From: Lineus longissimus
Taxonomy: Eukaryota; Nemertea; Pilidiophora; Heteronemertea; Lineidae
DNA length: 64,000 nt
Reading direction: 5' to 3'
NCBI RefSeq assembly: GCF_910592395.1
Contig: NC_088312.1
Location: 17,305,292-17,369,291, forward strand
This document shows positions 1 through 11,062 of this stretch, piece after piece; the stretch's first letter is position 1, and the number at the start of each line of letters is the position of its first letter. The notes below the pieces were generated by a model that worked only from the letters and a program-made list of their open reading frames with translations, did no database searches and was not told the DNA's origin. Both the position numbers and the translations under genes were made by a program.

Positions 1-2
1 CA

Positions 3-326
3 CAGCACCCAAATGCCATACCAATCCAACCAATCACGGCAACATTCTATGGCAAACACAACACGACCATCAACAGAACCCAATTCCCATAAAAGCTGTG
101 CTACGCAACAACCATCCATAAAATGCAAGGCACATCTTCAGACACAGCAGTCCTTGACCTAGGACCCAAAATGTTTACATCAGGCATGGCATACGTAGCC
201 TTATCCCGTGTGCGCAACATGAGCAGTCTAGCAATAAAACATATCCACAAAACATCACCAGGTTTCTCTGCATCCAAAGCTGCACTTCAAGAAATGAAGT
301 GCCAGCATCAAACAACGTTACACTGA
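3..326 (+). pseudogene. C-terminal end of a Helitron-type PIF1-like helicase (truncated by window edge)
   Basis: The reading frame running in from the window edge carries the last helicase motifs of the PIF1/RecD-like family: a QFP..KLCYATTIHKMQG block (motif V-like) at about codons 27-46 and GMAYVALSRVR (motif VI) further on, followed by a short tail to a TGA. Such helicases in animal repeats normally belong to Helitrons (Rep-helicase rolling-circle transposons). One in-frame TAA at 90-92 interrupts the frame just before KLCYATTIHK, so the copy is probably dead. No endonuclease domain follows it, unlike Helentrons. A cellular PIF1 gene is the alternative, but the stop and the repeat-rich surroundings favour a transposon relic. 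Confidence 0.72.
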
Positions 327-419
327 TCCCACAATGTATTGCAAAGCACTGGTAAGCGAGGATGCACAGACCTTTGAGAAAAGTGCACTTGAGTCACAGA
401 GAGTAACTTACCTAATAAT

Positions 420-513
420 CTAGTTGATGGGACTAGTTGATGGGACAAAAACCAACAAAAATGAAACAATATGTCAATAACCTTGTAAATACGTTATAAC
501 CTTGTAAATACGT
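420..513. repeat. Two short tandem duplications
   Basis: Two adjacent doublets are visible: a 13-bp unit ctagttgatggga repeated twice (about 420-445) and a unit of about 18 bp, ccttgtaaatacgtta, repeated twice (about 480-513). The 327-860 stretch is otherwise AT-rich with no supportable gene. On the minus strand an AATAAA near 708-713 could serve the reverse transcriptase ORF that ends at 864. Confidence 0.6.
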
Positions 514-863
514 TAAACAACAATTGACGGCATCACCAGCCATGGGATCGTACCAAGATGCTTACATGGCCTTTATATCATCATGTTAACCATTGCCCTC
601 GCCATCCACTTGTTTGTCACCTACATATATTACTATTTACCTGCACCTTTGTTTCCCATAATTGTAAACTTGTATATCATATAATCATCATTCTTTACAA
701 TATATATGTTTATTTCGTACTAGGTACAATCAGAGGTGCATGGTGTTGAAATATATACAGTGCTGTAACAAGTTTGACAAAATATCGATACAAAATGAGG
801 ACATATAATTTAGTTGTACATGAGGCACTCCAGCAGTAGAATCCCATCAACCGAGGAAGTCAC

Positions 864-2945
864 CTAAGATGTACATAAATAGTCTAATATCTCATTGATC
901 TCCTCGGTCGCTAAGAATCCATCACCCGAGTCCCTCATGTGAAGCAACTCTTGAATCTGAGTACACAGAAATGACGATGGGATTTTCCATGACTTTGCAA
1001 GACACCCTCTCCTTATCAGATCCATTCTTGGTACTCGGTGCCTTGCACTAATTACAGTCAAGGACTTGCCAACAGACGATGTGCTGCCCGCCAGTACCAT
1101 CTGTGTGCACATGTTGAGGAGTGAATTTGAAGATTGAGTAGAATTAGATATAAAGTTAATGAGGCGCTTTTCAAGGGTTATCATGATGTCATAATCATCA
1201 ATGATAGCGGGAATAAGGTTATTGTGGGTTCTGGGTGAAATACCGAGAACCCTACGCACACACTTCCTCCACGCAGTGTAAACACGCTGTATTTGGGGGT
1301 GAGCCAAATCCAGCACAAGGCTGCCGTAGAGGGACATACAGAAACTCTTGAATAGACCATATCTCACCACTGCAGAGGCATATTGAAACTGCGCTAGTAA
1401 TAGATTTGTACGCTTGTACATATCCGATATTGTTGTTTCGATTCTCTCTCCCTCCATATTTGGCCCTATAGGAATTCCGAGATGTATTTCATGTAAACTA
1501 GGGATCATGTCGATACCATTAAACCGGACCACAATGCCTTCAGTATTCCTTAAGCCAAACACCAGCAGTTTAGATTTTCCAGCATTGAACTTGATCTTGT
1601 ACTCTTTAGAATAGTCATCACACAGTTTAAGCATTTGTCGCAGAGCCCAGAGCGACGGGGCAAGAATGATGACGTCATCGGCATACGCAAAAGCTCCAGC
1701 AAAAATATGGCCTACATAGCACCCTACTTTTGAAGTCTTCAGTTTATCTAGTAGTTCCCCAATGTATAAATTGAAAAGGATCGGAGATAACACGCCTCCC
1801 TGTTTAACTCCATTAGAAACAGAAAATGAGTGGGAGGTATAATCATCCCACCTAATATTCACTCTTTGAATGGTATACAAATTCGCTAGAAAGCGTGAAA
1901 TAAGGGGGCACAACCCCTTGCATTGCAATATCCTGAATAACTTGATAAAGTTGATACAATCGAATGCCTTGGATGCGTCCAGCATTACAGAATACACTGG
2001 GGTATCATTATTGATGTAATATCTTATCACCTCTTCCGTAACAAAACTACAAGAAACTGTAGAAAGACCCTTTTTGAATCCAAACTGACTGTCACTTGAA
2101 GTCAGAATATCACTATATCTATCAAGAATGATATAATCAAGTACTTTACCAATAATACTACTGAGGGCAATACCCCAGTAATTATCAGACTGATTTAGCG
2201 ATTTCCTTACATTTTTAGGGATCGGGATAACGGTAGACATAGAAAAGTCGCTGGGGCAAGACCCATGGTATACCATGGAGGTCAGTAAGAACGACAGATG
2301 AACGTGCAGCATACGAGTGGCGTTAATGTAGTGATCAGATGAAACATTCCTAATGCTATCACTCTTTCCCTTGTTTAAGTGCCTGATACCGGCCAAAATG
2401 TCGTGAACATCGAAATGGTGAGGTTTCACACATTCACCTCTGCCACATCTACGGTAGATATCCTTTCTTATATCACCTTGCAACACTGCAAGGTCTTCAT
2501 CACGATATGACACAGAGTTATAGAGGGTACGGAATTTCTCAACAAACAGCTCCCCGATCTCAGCTTTACCTGATCTACCGTCCATAGTCATTGATACCGG
2601 CCTAGCTTTTCCCCGCACTCGCTTAACCTCACTCCAGAAATCATTCGTCTTGTTCCTAAGAGCATTAGCGAGTTTATCTACTGACACCCGTTCCCTGTCC
2701 TTCTTCACATGTTTCACCGCAAGATGGTATTCAGCACATGTGCGTCGCCTTATCTCTGCAATAACACCCATTCTCGGTCGACCGTTATCCTTCCAGATTT
2801 TGTGCCATAATAGTGCCCTTTCCTTGGGTGCACGAACCTGGTCATTCCAGCCCGCTATCCCATCAGGCTTGTTAACCTGATTTGGTCTACACTTTGGGAT
2901 GCTATCCTCACTTGCCAGTAAACAGGCATTGAGATAACTGGTCAT
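864..2945 (-). CDS. Non-LTR retrotransposon reverse transcriptase (Jockey/CR1-type), 5'-truncated but open
   Basis: This 693-codon open frame is a non-LTR reverse transcriptase. Visible motifs are NYWGIALSSIIGKVLD (about residue 255), QFGFKKGLST (287), LDASKAFD with a catalytic Asp (322-329), NGVKQGGVLSPILFN (378-392) and the active-site FAYADDVIIL (419-428), then the thumb and a long C-terminal region. The N-terminal 200 residues resemble the linker after an endonuclease; no APE endonuclease is present, so the element looks 5'-truncated, as is usual for target-primed insertions. NYWGIALSS has W where most relatives have R. No internal stop or frameshift was seen, so the copy may be fairly young. 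A second, broken member of the same family lies at 31820-34063 (+). It acts, in principle, by target-primed reverse transcription in the nucleus. Confidence 0.88.
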   Translation of the reverse strand: MTSYLNACLLASEDSIPKCRPNQVNKPDGIAGWNDQVRAPKERALLWHKIWKDNGRPRMGVIAEIRRRTCAEYHLAVKHVKKDRERVSVDKLANALRNKTNDFWSEVKRVRGKARPVSMTMDGRSGKAEIGELFVEKFRTLYNSVSYRDEDLAVLQGDIRKDIYRRCGRGECVKPHHFDVHDILAGIRHLNKGKSDSIRNVSSDHYINATRMLHVHLSFLLTSMVYHGSCPSDFSMSTVIPIPKNVRKSLNQSDNYWGIALSSIIGKVLDYIILDRYSDILTSSDSQFGFKKGLSTVSCSFVTEEVIRYYINNDTPVYSVMLDASKAFDCINFIKLFRILQCKGLCPLISRFLANLYTIQRVNIRWDDYTSHSFSVSNGVKQGGVLSPILFNLYIGELLDKLKTSKVGCYVGHIFAGAFAYADDVIILAPSLWALRQMLKLCDDYSKEYKIKFNAGKSKLLVFGLRNTEGIVVRFNGIDMIPSLHEIHLGIPIGPNMEGERIETTISDMYKRTNLLLAQFQYASAVVRYGLFKSFCMSLYGSLVLDLAHPQIQRVYTAWRKCVRRVLGISPRTHNNLIPAIIDDYDIMITLEKRLINFISNSTQSSNSLLNMCTQMVLAGSTSSVGKSLTVISARHRVPRMDLIRRGCLAKSWKIPSSFLCTQIQELLHMRDSGDGFLATEEINEILDYLCTS

Positions 2946-3051
2946 CAGAACAAATCATCCAGTGCATGTCTATATACATGAAAATAAAACTGCAAGTCTC
3001 AAAAGTGCAATAATCTTTGCCACGTTTAGTAACAGTGCAATACCAAACATT

Positions 3052-3169
3052 AGAGAGTTTTCGCAACCATCCGGTTAGGCCCTACGACGTCATTTATCTA
3101 TTGTTCGAATGAACTCACACAATAGATAAACGTTGTAGGGCCTAACTGGGTGATTGCGAAAACTCTCTA
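3052..3169. mobile_element. Palindromic MITE, about 115 bp, TA-flanked
   Basis: An inverted repeat starting GAGAGTTTTCGCAA (left) and ending in its complement TTGCGAAAACTCTC (right) encloses a second complementary block, gttaggccctacgacgt versus the matching right arm, leaving a short centre near 3108-3116. TA lies on both sides. The shape and TA flanks fit a Tc1/mariner-type MITE, but no transposase partner is visible here. Confidence 0.65.
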
Positions 3170-4302
3170 TTATTGTCACAAAGTCAACTTAGCTAGAACT
3201 TGCTACAGCACTCACAAATTACCCTGGCACCTATTATTACGGTTGATTCTGTTCACAATCAAATTAGCCTTGCATTAAAATATTTACTGCCAATTCTGTC
3301 CTTTTGTAATTACATGATTATGCTCAACGATATATTGCTGATTCTGTTCTTTTGTAATAAAATTCAATATATTTCTACACAACATCAACCTCCACTAACT
3401 TCATTGATCATTGGACAGTCACAGTGTTACTTTACATGGTACTTATCCACCAAGTCCCAGGATTTAAGGGACCATCTCAAAAGTATCTTGAGGCCAAAAA
3501 CACTAATTCACTTATGTCTTTGACCTCCCCCCCACCCCCTTCTAAAACAGTACACTGAGCCATCATCTAAAATATCATGAAAACGACTAATTGGCACTGT
3601 AAAAATTATGACAAATGTCCCATGACATTGGATAGCATCAGTATTTTTGGCTTCAAAATATTTTTGAGATGATCCTAACGACACTGGCAAAGACAATCCA
3701 AGGAAGAAGCAACAGAACTTGATAACCAAAGTTGCAACGTTCAAAAGGACAAGCAGAAAGGACGACTCCAGTTTGCCAAAAACCTCCCCAATTGTTAAAC
3801 TCTTTTCGTAAATCTGTTATACCCACAACTAAATCCTGGTGAAATGATCTGAGGGTTCACCACCAAGATAAGGAACAGACAAGATAGTTTCACAAGTTTT
3901 CTGTCTTTCCCCTACTGAAAAGTGGTGGTCCCTCTAGCTGTCTATTGTATATGTATGGACACACTGAGATTCATGGGGAACAACCACATGTTACACCGCG
4001 GCCACACCAGCTGGGAAAGAGTCAAGACCATGGAAAGGCTGGCAATCATAACCAAACAACCAACCAACCCCTTACCAGTTGGAATATCAACGCATTGCTT
4101 AAAATCCACCTCTAATCTTCTCTACCCAGAATTAATACCCAATCACACCACGCCCTGTGTTTTTTTAAACACTTTTCTTGTTAACAATGTCTTTAAATTC
4201 TATATATTTGACAAAGCAGGACGGCCCATTGACAATACCGTATTCTATTTCAGAGTTAATTGTTGTTGAATATGTGAGGGAGACAGCAACATGGAGTGTC
4301 TA
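3170..4302. other. No supportable gene; fragment shared with the E1 transposon tail
   Basis: Short frames in this stretch have no recognisable domain. About 100 bp around 3897-3998 (...gaaaagtggtggtccctc... tcatggggaacaaccacat...) is clearly similar to 16225-16325, just downstream of the DDE_1 transposase in E1, so an old relative of that element may have left a fragment here. Confidence 0.4.
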
Positions 4303-4595
4303 TTGTTGGCTCACCTCGTGAGGGGAGCCTTTGTGATCACATGGCGTCCGTTTAACATGGCACGTTTTATAACCGCTAAAGTTACTGACCTGAAACTTGG
4401 TATATATGTCCCTCTTGGTGAAATCTCCTCACATACTAATTTTTGGTGTGATCTCATCTTTTGGTTGGCCACTAGAGGGCACAAAAGGGCTTTTGATTTG
4501 ACCTACTTTTCAAGGTCACAGAGGTCAAAGTTCACTAAATCACCGATAGGTGCCAAGTTTCGTCACTATTTGAACTAGAAGGTTCTAAACTAGTG
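4303..4595 (+). repeat. Single-module fragment of the Helentron-like repeat family
   Basis: The stretch begins with a hairpin GGCTCACCTCGTGAGGGGAGCC-like end, continues with the typical body words (ggcacgttt, gaaacttggtat, ggccactagagggc at 4466-4482, gacctacttttcaaggtca) and a tandem AGGTCA pair at 4513-4527. It has one body module instead of several and no 3' end, so it is a fragment or a solo module. Confidence 0.6.
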
Positions 4596-4713
4596 TGGAC
4601 ATGTATTGAAGGAGCCTTTATTCTATCACAAAAATTTGGCCTGCTCAGACATCTTTTCTCGGAGATACTGCGCGGCTTTTTTTTATTTTTTGTGATCTCA
4701 GCCCCGAGACTTC

Positions 4714-4982
4714 AAACGAATCCTATCTGCCAATTTTTAAAAAGTATTGGATGTGACAATGTATAGACAAATTAAATTAGTACTGATTAGTGCCACATGG
4801 TGGCGCTGGAGGCCACTGAACGATTGTGTAATTTGAATTTGAATTCCCAAATGAATCCTGTCTGCCAATTTTTGAAAAGGATTGGATGTGAAGATATATA
4901 GAAAAATTAAATTAGCCCTGATTTGTGCCACACAGTGGTACTAGAGGCCACTGAATGACTGTAATTATAAATTTGAATTCCC
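4714..4982. repeat. Two-copy tandem duplication, about 135 bp unit
   Basis: The blocks 4714-4847 and 4850-4982 align along their whole length: aatcctatctgccaattttt versus aatcctgtctgccaattttt, then a shared gtgccaca..gtgg..ct.gaggccactgaa block and the same end, aatttgaattccc. Divergence is roughly one tenth or more by eye. No coding signal. Confidence 0.6.
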
Positions 4983-6053
4983 GCTACCGCCAGATGACAT
5001 TACTTCCTGCGCGCATGTCACGGATCACATACATGGCTGCCCTTTAGAATACTTTTTCATTGAGAGGACAGCTTTATGATAGCCACAAAAATCTTCAAGA
5101 TGCTGATAAAAATATCATAAGCTGATTTCATTCAACATCCATGGAGTGTCAATAAAGCTTTCTGGGTGATTATTTTTGTTTGATTTTATTGTATTTCCTC
5201 CAAAAAAATGCTAGAAATCAGCGAATTTTGAACTGAGGATATCAGAACTTCGACAGCAGCTGGCAGGAAAATGACAAACTAACACAGTTCGGGAAAAGCC
5301 ATATATACAAAACATTTCTTAGATTTGAAACTGCAAAATCGTTGTTTTCGAAACACTTCCGAAATTGAAAAAGGTTTCTGAACCGCTAAACATCCGGGCA
5401 TTTCGGGTTTTGGATATACGAAACCAAGATGGTTCCAAATACAAAGTTTCGTATATTGGAAACCATCCACATGTTTGTTTTCCAGCTGTGAAAGGGACAT
5501 AATTTCCTCATTTCAAATCTTCAAACATTGAGGAGACTTAAAATGAAAGAAGGCAAAAGCAAGCAAGAAATAAAATGATAATGCACTCCTCATTTATTAC
5601 CTAGTTTTAGACATCGTGCACAAAAGATACCCTTCCTTTCTTATCTAGTCCTTCACAAAAGTCTATATATTCCTGTTGCGTGGCCTTGATGTTGAGTAAT
5701 AGGATAATGCGATCTATGAATATCTACGATTTTACGTAGGAAAAAGGCCCAAAATCAATTTAATTTTCCCATTAAAATTGCCTTAATCCCAATACAAAAC
5801 CGAGTAATCTAGCACCCATTATCCTATTACTTCAACCTGTACAGTCTGTAAGAAGTAACATAACTGGAATGCGATAACTGGACTGAGTAAAATTATTTGA
5901 TAAATCTTTTAATCTAAATATTGAGTGATAGAAACCAAAAGGTTCACTGTCCTACTTGTGATAAATACGTTTCATACAGCAATATGATAAATATGTTTCA
6001 TACAGCAATATGGCAGCCCACAGGAAGACTTAGATACATTTAGATACATTTAA
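4983..6053. other. No supportable gene; short tandem repeat near its end
   Basis: AT-rich sequence with no domain-bearing frame. A 27-28 bp unit (tgataaatacgtttcatacag...) is repeated twice at about 5959-6012, directly before the Polinton-type remnants. Confidence 0.5.
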
Positions 6054-6353
6054 ATGAGTAACTTAGGGGTACAAGTACAACCTCCACTTCCACCACTAAT
6101 CCCTAAAGGTGTAAATAAGAAGCTTGCCTTTGAGACCAAGGATCTTGATGGCATGAAGAAAGTGGAAGGAATTGAAGTAGTAAAGGAGTTTGGTAAGCCT
6201 GTTGTTACTGTTAGAGTTAATATTGACAGAGAGGTGTATGAATACAGAGAGAAGTTAGAGGAGGTCCTTTTTCAACTCAATGATTACCACCGAAAATTAG
6301 CATATCAGTGTTCGTCCAGTTCAATCGACCTTCGGTCGCAGAGCAGAGCTTGA
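6054..6353 (+). pseudogene. Small frame upstream of a Polinton-type DNA polymerase; probably its broken N-terminus
   Basis: A 99-codon frame (MSNLGVQVQPPLPPLIP..., then a charged helical stretch ending FQLNDYHRKLAYQ) lies directly before the polymerase remnant and may be the N-terminal region of that protein or a separate small Polinton gene. The link to the next piece is broken by stops between 6354 and 6460. The frame itself has no motif I recognise; the assignment rests on position only. Confidence 0.35.
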
Positions 6354-6454
6354 ATCAGCAAGGTGACAATGTCACACACCCAATTCAGTCTCAAATGGAA
6401 GGCATAATTTCAAGGAATCAGGCAATTCAGTAACCAACCAGCTTAACTAAGTTA

Positions 6455-7169
6455 ATACACAGATTGAAGAGAGGTACTTTCAAGGGTCAGGCTTGTCTCT
6501 TAACATAATAGAGTCCTGTGACTTGACAATATGTTCTTACAAGACGTGTAAAGGTGGTCATTACATTAGATTACCATTTAACACTAAAGCTGTAATCAAT
6601 GTAATATCACAGGAACAGGGAAATGATCAGAAGTGTTTGCTCTGGAGTCTACTGGCTGCTAGATATATCAAGGAACATAAAATAGAACTTCAAGAACATG
6701 CAAAGCTTACTACTGAAATGCTGGAAAAGATGTATGAAAATGAGATTAAGATCGAGCCTAGATCTCAGTACGGAGTACGAATCGACTCATTTCCTGTATG
6801 TGTTCAAAAGGATATCCCTAAAATCTAGAGTGAAAACAATCTTAAGATCAATGTGTTCAAGTTACAGAACGTAGCTGCTAAAAACATACGTGAGGCAAAA
6901 CTAGAACCTCTCTACCTGTCCGGGAATGGTGAGAACTATGATGATGATGATGATGTCATTTGTATTGTTTATTTCACGGGTCATTTCATGTACATAACTG
7001 ACATCAATATGTTCTTCAGGACTTGCACTCTTACTGTGTATCTCTGTAGGAGGTGTATGAATTGCTTTTACCGAAAGAAAACACTTGAGAATCATAAGAA
7101 GAAATGTTGTGAACATGAATACTGTAAGATTAGTTTACCACAACCTAACAGTAAATGGTCACAACTTAA
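6455..7169 (+). pseudogene. Polinton/Maverick-type protein-primed DNA polymerase B, N-terminal part (broken)
   Basis: Three consecutive frame pieces read like the region before the exonuclease domain of Polinton-type family-B polymerases: a block ending GGHYIRLP, then QGNDQKCLLWSLLAARY (the N.D..C..WS.LAA signature), YGVRIDSFPVCVQKDIPKI, and after a stop at 6826-6828 a block with a single C2H2-like finger, CRRCMNCFYRKKTLENH. At least two stops or frame changes separate the pieces, so it is dead. The frame is cut at a TTAA (7166-7169) by a 1048-bp insert and resumes at 8222. Polintons are large self-synthesising, virus-related DNA transposons; the polymerase copies the element. Confidence 0.68.
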
Positions 7170-8217
7170 AGGGTAACTCGTGTCAAATTTCACCATGTTT
7201 TAGCTGTTTTTGACAAATTGCTACGTCACTTTCTCATAAATCGGTAAGGTTTTCGAATCGAAATGCACATTTTCTAGAAATTGATGGTTTTAATCCCGCC
7301 CGGACGGCTCGCTTCGATGCTGTTGAAATTGCGCTTCGTTGATGACGTCACAACATGAACATTTTCAAGGTTGCGGTGGTTTACAATCCCGCGAAAAAAA
7401 GAAATCTCATTCATTTATTTACAACTGCCATTGACCATTGACATTCCATCCTGTCCTTACACAATATATAATAATAAATAATAATAATATATACACGATA
7501 AGAACAGAAGATTATGGAGAAGAAGAAGAAAAGGGTTGTTGGGTGACGTTGTGCTGCGATGTTTTGCGGTAACACCAGCAAAATTGAAGGTGTTGGGGTT
7601 TTCCGCTGGCCTGACCCTATCAAAGAACCGGGCCGTCACCATGAAGTTCGAGTCAAGAGGTCACCAGCCGGTGGTTCATCTTCTCCTCCTGATGCTCCGC
7701 CGGAACACAACTTCGAGAATCAACTCCAAATTCGTCTGCCGTTGGGGGTCTTCCAGCACATTTGGAAAAGATCTCGAAGTAACGAAGTAAGGGAAGGGAC
7801 GGCCCCTCCCCCCTCCCCCCCCCCCAAGTCCACAGTCCTAGTCATTTCATCATGCATTTCCTAAGTCCAACCCGGAAATTCCACCGCTGACGTCATAATG
7901 ATTGTATTCCTAAAACTATTTTTAGACCTCATTTAATATTCATTAGATTTTCCTGAGCGTACGCGAACTACTGCGGATATAGCTTCTTCCTAGAGCGAAT
8001 AGGAAAATACTCGACGGTCTGACTTGTTCATGTTGTGACGTCATGAGGTCACGTGACTTAGTGCGGGTTTTTCAAAACGTCTTCGGCAGTTGGCCAGTCT
8101 GACAGCGATTTTATAATAAATCTAATCAAAAATGGAAAATTTGAGCTTTACATTTGTGATCAACAATTAAAAACGGACGTATTTCCGCAAAGTTGTAAAT
8201 CACATCATAGTATCACT
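7170..8217. mobile_element. Kolobok-like 1048-bp element in the polymerase gene (TTAA target duplication)
   Basis: TTAA lies at both ends (7166-7169 and 8218-8221), and the termini AGGGTAACTC and the complement of TATCACT (AGTGATA) are loosely similar. Removing the insert and one TTAA leaves the polymerase frame in register across the junction. A TTAA duplication occurs in the piggyBac and Kolobok superfamilies; a THAP-like remnant inside favours Kolobok. No full transposase is present, so it is non-autonomous. Confidence 0.68.
7536..7864 (+). pseudogene. Degraded THAP-like zinc-finger N-terminus inside the TTAA element
   Basis: A frame with MFCGNTSKIEGVGVFRWPD, then EVRVKRSP and later HNFENQLQIRL...GVFQHIWK follows the spacing of a THAP domain (Cys pair, FxFP-like word, basic word, H-F-E-N-L word). 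Some expected Cys/His positions are missing and the reading frame drifts, so it is a broken copy. THAP domains bind DNA at the N-terminus of Kolobok and P-type transposases. The match is by eye and weak. Confidence 0.4.
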
Positions 8218-8221
8218 TTAA

Positions 8222-8519
8222 GTTGTTGGAAAAGCATTCCATAAAGAATAGGGTTCCTTTTGTTATCTATGCTGATTTTGAGTTAATAAACATACCTGTA
8301 GTATCAGTAGAGAGTAAGAAACTTTTTAAACAGAACGCATCAGCAGTTGGAGTTTATGTTCATTCTGATTATCAATATCTTTACAATAATCAGTATTTAA
8401 GTCATAGCGGTTCTGATGTTGTAGATATGTTCTGTATCTGGTTAATAAGAATGGAAGAAATATTCTCTAATCAATTAAACTGTAACTATCCTTTAAAACT
8501 ATCCTTTAATAATGTATGA
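8222..8519 (+). pseudogene. Polinton-type DNA polymerase B, exonuclease-I fragment
   Basis: The frame resumes after the TTAA insert and shows NRVPFVIYADFE, the exonuclease-I motif (D-x-E) of protein-primed family-B polymerases, followed by a QNASAVGVYVHS-like block. It ends at a TGA after FNNV, far before the polymerase palm motifs, which are absent, so only the 3'-5' exonuclease start remains. Confidence 0.72.
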
Positions 8520-8591
8520 TGAAGAGTGGAAAAGATATCACTCAGAAAATCACTGTTACTACTGCAGTCAGTTGCTAGTGTATAGTTGTAC

Positions 8592-8758
8592 TTCCACCTA
8601 TCAAATCTCCGTGTCTTTTGCGCTTACACCTATGAATTGCCGTGTCTAAATAGACCCGTGTGTCAAATCCCCGTGTCTATTAGCCTCATCGAGCTCGATG
8701 GGGCTAATCGGGGGCTAATTTAGACCCGTGTTCAACACAGGTTTTTTGATAGGTGGAA
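8592..8758. mobile_element. Small MITE, about 167 bp, with 14-bp inverted ends
   Basis: The ends TTCCACCTATCAAA (8592-8605) and TTTGATAGGTGGAA (8745-8758) are perfect inverted repeats. Inside, the word ccgtgtctaaatagacccgtgt is internally repeated. I could not fix a target duplication, so the superfamily is open. Confidence 0.6.
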
Positions 8759-9238
8759 TCTGAATAGACACGACAATTGCAAGTTCTAAGATCCAGCGAC
8801 AGATGGGGCGGTGTAGTTGCCTCGGTATTGCGCATGCGTGAACATTGTAAACATTCCCGCGAAATTTCTCAGTCTGACAGTTCCCGAATAACACGATCGT
8901 TTTGACAGTTCTAACCTAATTCTCTTGCACAAAATGCCGTTTTTTTCAACAAAACGTTTATTTAAACAGAAAATCACATTTTAACATCAGTTTGTGGTAG
9001 TCGCCATTAAGGTCTCAGTGAGTTCTTCCCAAATGTACGCGATGATGACGTGCCCCATTAACAGGACGTAACATCTATTTTAAAATGCGTTTCCAGAGTG
9101 ATTGCATGAGGATAACCCATTTGTGTCGTATATCACCGGAAACGCCCGATTCCCCTGATTCTGCAGGATGTTAAATCGGGTATTTTATTTCTTTAAATAA
9201 ATCATAAGCGTCGCATTTGCTCCTAGCTCTGTTCACCA
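8759..9238. other. No supportable gene
   Basis: Nothing beyond short chance frames. The stretch ends at a near-palindrome (ccaaatggcaatattgccaattggg, about 9240-9264 with mismatches) that may be the 3' end of the following repeat array. Confidence 0.4.
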
Positions 9239-9264
9239 TCCCAAATGGCAATATTGCCAATTGG

Positions 9265-11062
9265 GCCGGACAATCACGAAAAAACCCAAATATTATACAT
9301 TTCTTCCTGAATAATTCTTACAGTGACCATTCCCCAGTCCCCTCATAAGAAGTAACCACCTTAAAAATCTCAGTGAGCTTTGATCAATATTTAGTGAGAT
9401 ATCACACTTTTTGTGTTTTCGCATGATGCCCTCTGGTGGCCAAACCAGTAACGTTTCAAGGTTGAATGTCAGTTTATGAGTTACTGTCACTTACGGTACA
9501 CATATACAGAGAATGGGATCAATAGCTTCAGTGGTAACAAAATGTGAACATTACATCTCGACCTCTGTGACAAAAAGAAGGTCAAGGTCAAAACCCATAA
9601 GAAACATTTGCATTTTTATGGTAGAGGTCTCTGCCATAAAAATATCAGGAAGCTGCAATCGAAATTGGTGGAGTTATTGCATTTTTTGTGTTTTCACATG
9701 GTGCCCCCTGGTGGCCAAACTGTAAATGAGAACATGCTAGATTTTGAATTCAAAATTACCAGTCATCTGTTCTTACTACCAAAAAAATTCAGCACGCTGT
9801 GACCAATAATAAGTGAGATATCGCACTTTTTGTGTTTTCGCATGACGCCCCCTGGTGGCCAAACCAGTAACGTTACAAGGCTGAATGTCGGTTCATGAGT
9901 TACTGTCACCTAGGGTACACACGTACAGAGACTGGGATCAATACCTTCAGTGGTTACGGAATGTGAACAATTCGTCGTTTTACACGAACTTTGACCTCTG
10001 TGACCTTGAAGAGAAGGTCAAGGTCATAACTCGTACAACATATTATGTCCCCTCTCAAGAGGTATGTGCCGTAAAAATTTCAGCAAGCTGTGATCAAAAT
10101 TGTTGGAATTATTGCATTTTTGTGTTTTCACATAATGCCCCCTGGTGGCCAAACCATGAGTGAGATAACGCCAGATATTGAATTCAAATTTGCAAATCCC
10201 CTGTTCATACAACCAAAAAAATTTCAGTGAGCTGTGACCAATATTAAGCGAGATGCGAGATATCACACTTTTTGTGTTTTCCCTAACGCCCCCTGGTTGC
10301 CAACCAGTAATGATATGAGGTTAGAAGTTAGTTTATGAGTTACTGTCACCTAGGGGTACACACGTACAGAGACTGGTATCAATAGCTTCCATGGTTACGA
10401 AATGTGAACATTTCGTCATTTTACACAAACTTTGACCTCTGTAACCTTGAAAAGAAGGTCAATGTCAAAACCTGTAAGATGTATTATGTCTCCTCTCAAG
10501 AGGTATCTAGAATAAAAATTTCAGCAGGCTGCGACCAATATTAACTGAGATATCACACTTTTTATGTTTTCACATAATGCCCCCTGGTGGCCAAACCAGT
10601 AATGATATAAGGTTGCAACTTGGTTTACGAGTTACTGTCACCTAGGGGTACACACATACCAAGACTGGTATCAATAGCTTCAGTGGTTACGAAATGTGAA
10701 CATTTCGTCACTTTACACGAACTTTGACCTCTGTGACCTTGAAAAGAAGGTAAAATATATTATGTCCCCTCTCAATAGGTATCTACAATAAAAATTTTAG
10801 CAAGATGCGATCAAAATTTGCGGAGTTATTGCATTTTTGTGTCTTCACATATCGCCCCCTAGTGGCCAGTCCGTAAGTCAAAATGGGACGAAACCTTGAC
10901 GAGGCACGCCTACCCACCAGGGGGAGTCTACATATGAAATATGAACTTCCTAGCCCAAGCCGTTACTGAGAACAGCTCCGGACAAACTTGGCAGCCGCCC
11001 GACCGCCCGCCCGCCAAGGGGACGACAATACCCCTCTGCCCAATTCGGGCTGAGGGGTAAAA
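9265..11062 (-). mobile_element. Tandem-module repeat element with hairpin tail (Helentron-like relative F)
   Basis: The body is a string of modules marked by gccc(c/t)ctggtggcc at 9427, 9702, 9846, 10136, 10287, 10578 and 10853, giving alternating steps near 290, 275 and 145 bp. Each module also carries gacctctgtgacctt and a conserved gttactgtcacctag word. The right end repeats the tail plan of the other families here: a GC-rich short repeat (ccgcccg, about 10996-11014), gacgac, a hairpin TACCCCTC...GAGGGGTA (11029-11036 / 11052-11059), then AAAA. By comparison with the other copies this hairpin is the 5' end, so the element reads on the minus strand. No ORF. Confidence 0.6.

Noticed and set aside
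3420-3744. Minus-strand 78-codon frame with a hydrophobic start
   Set aside because: Low-complexity end (C-run), no homologous copy, no domain.
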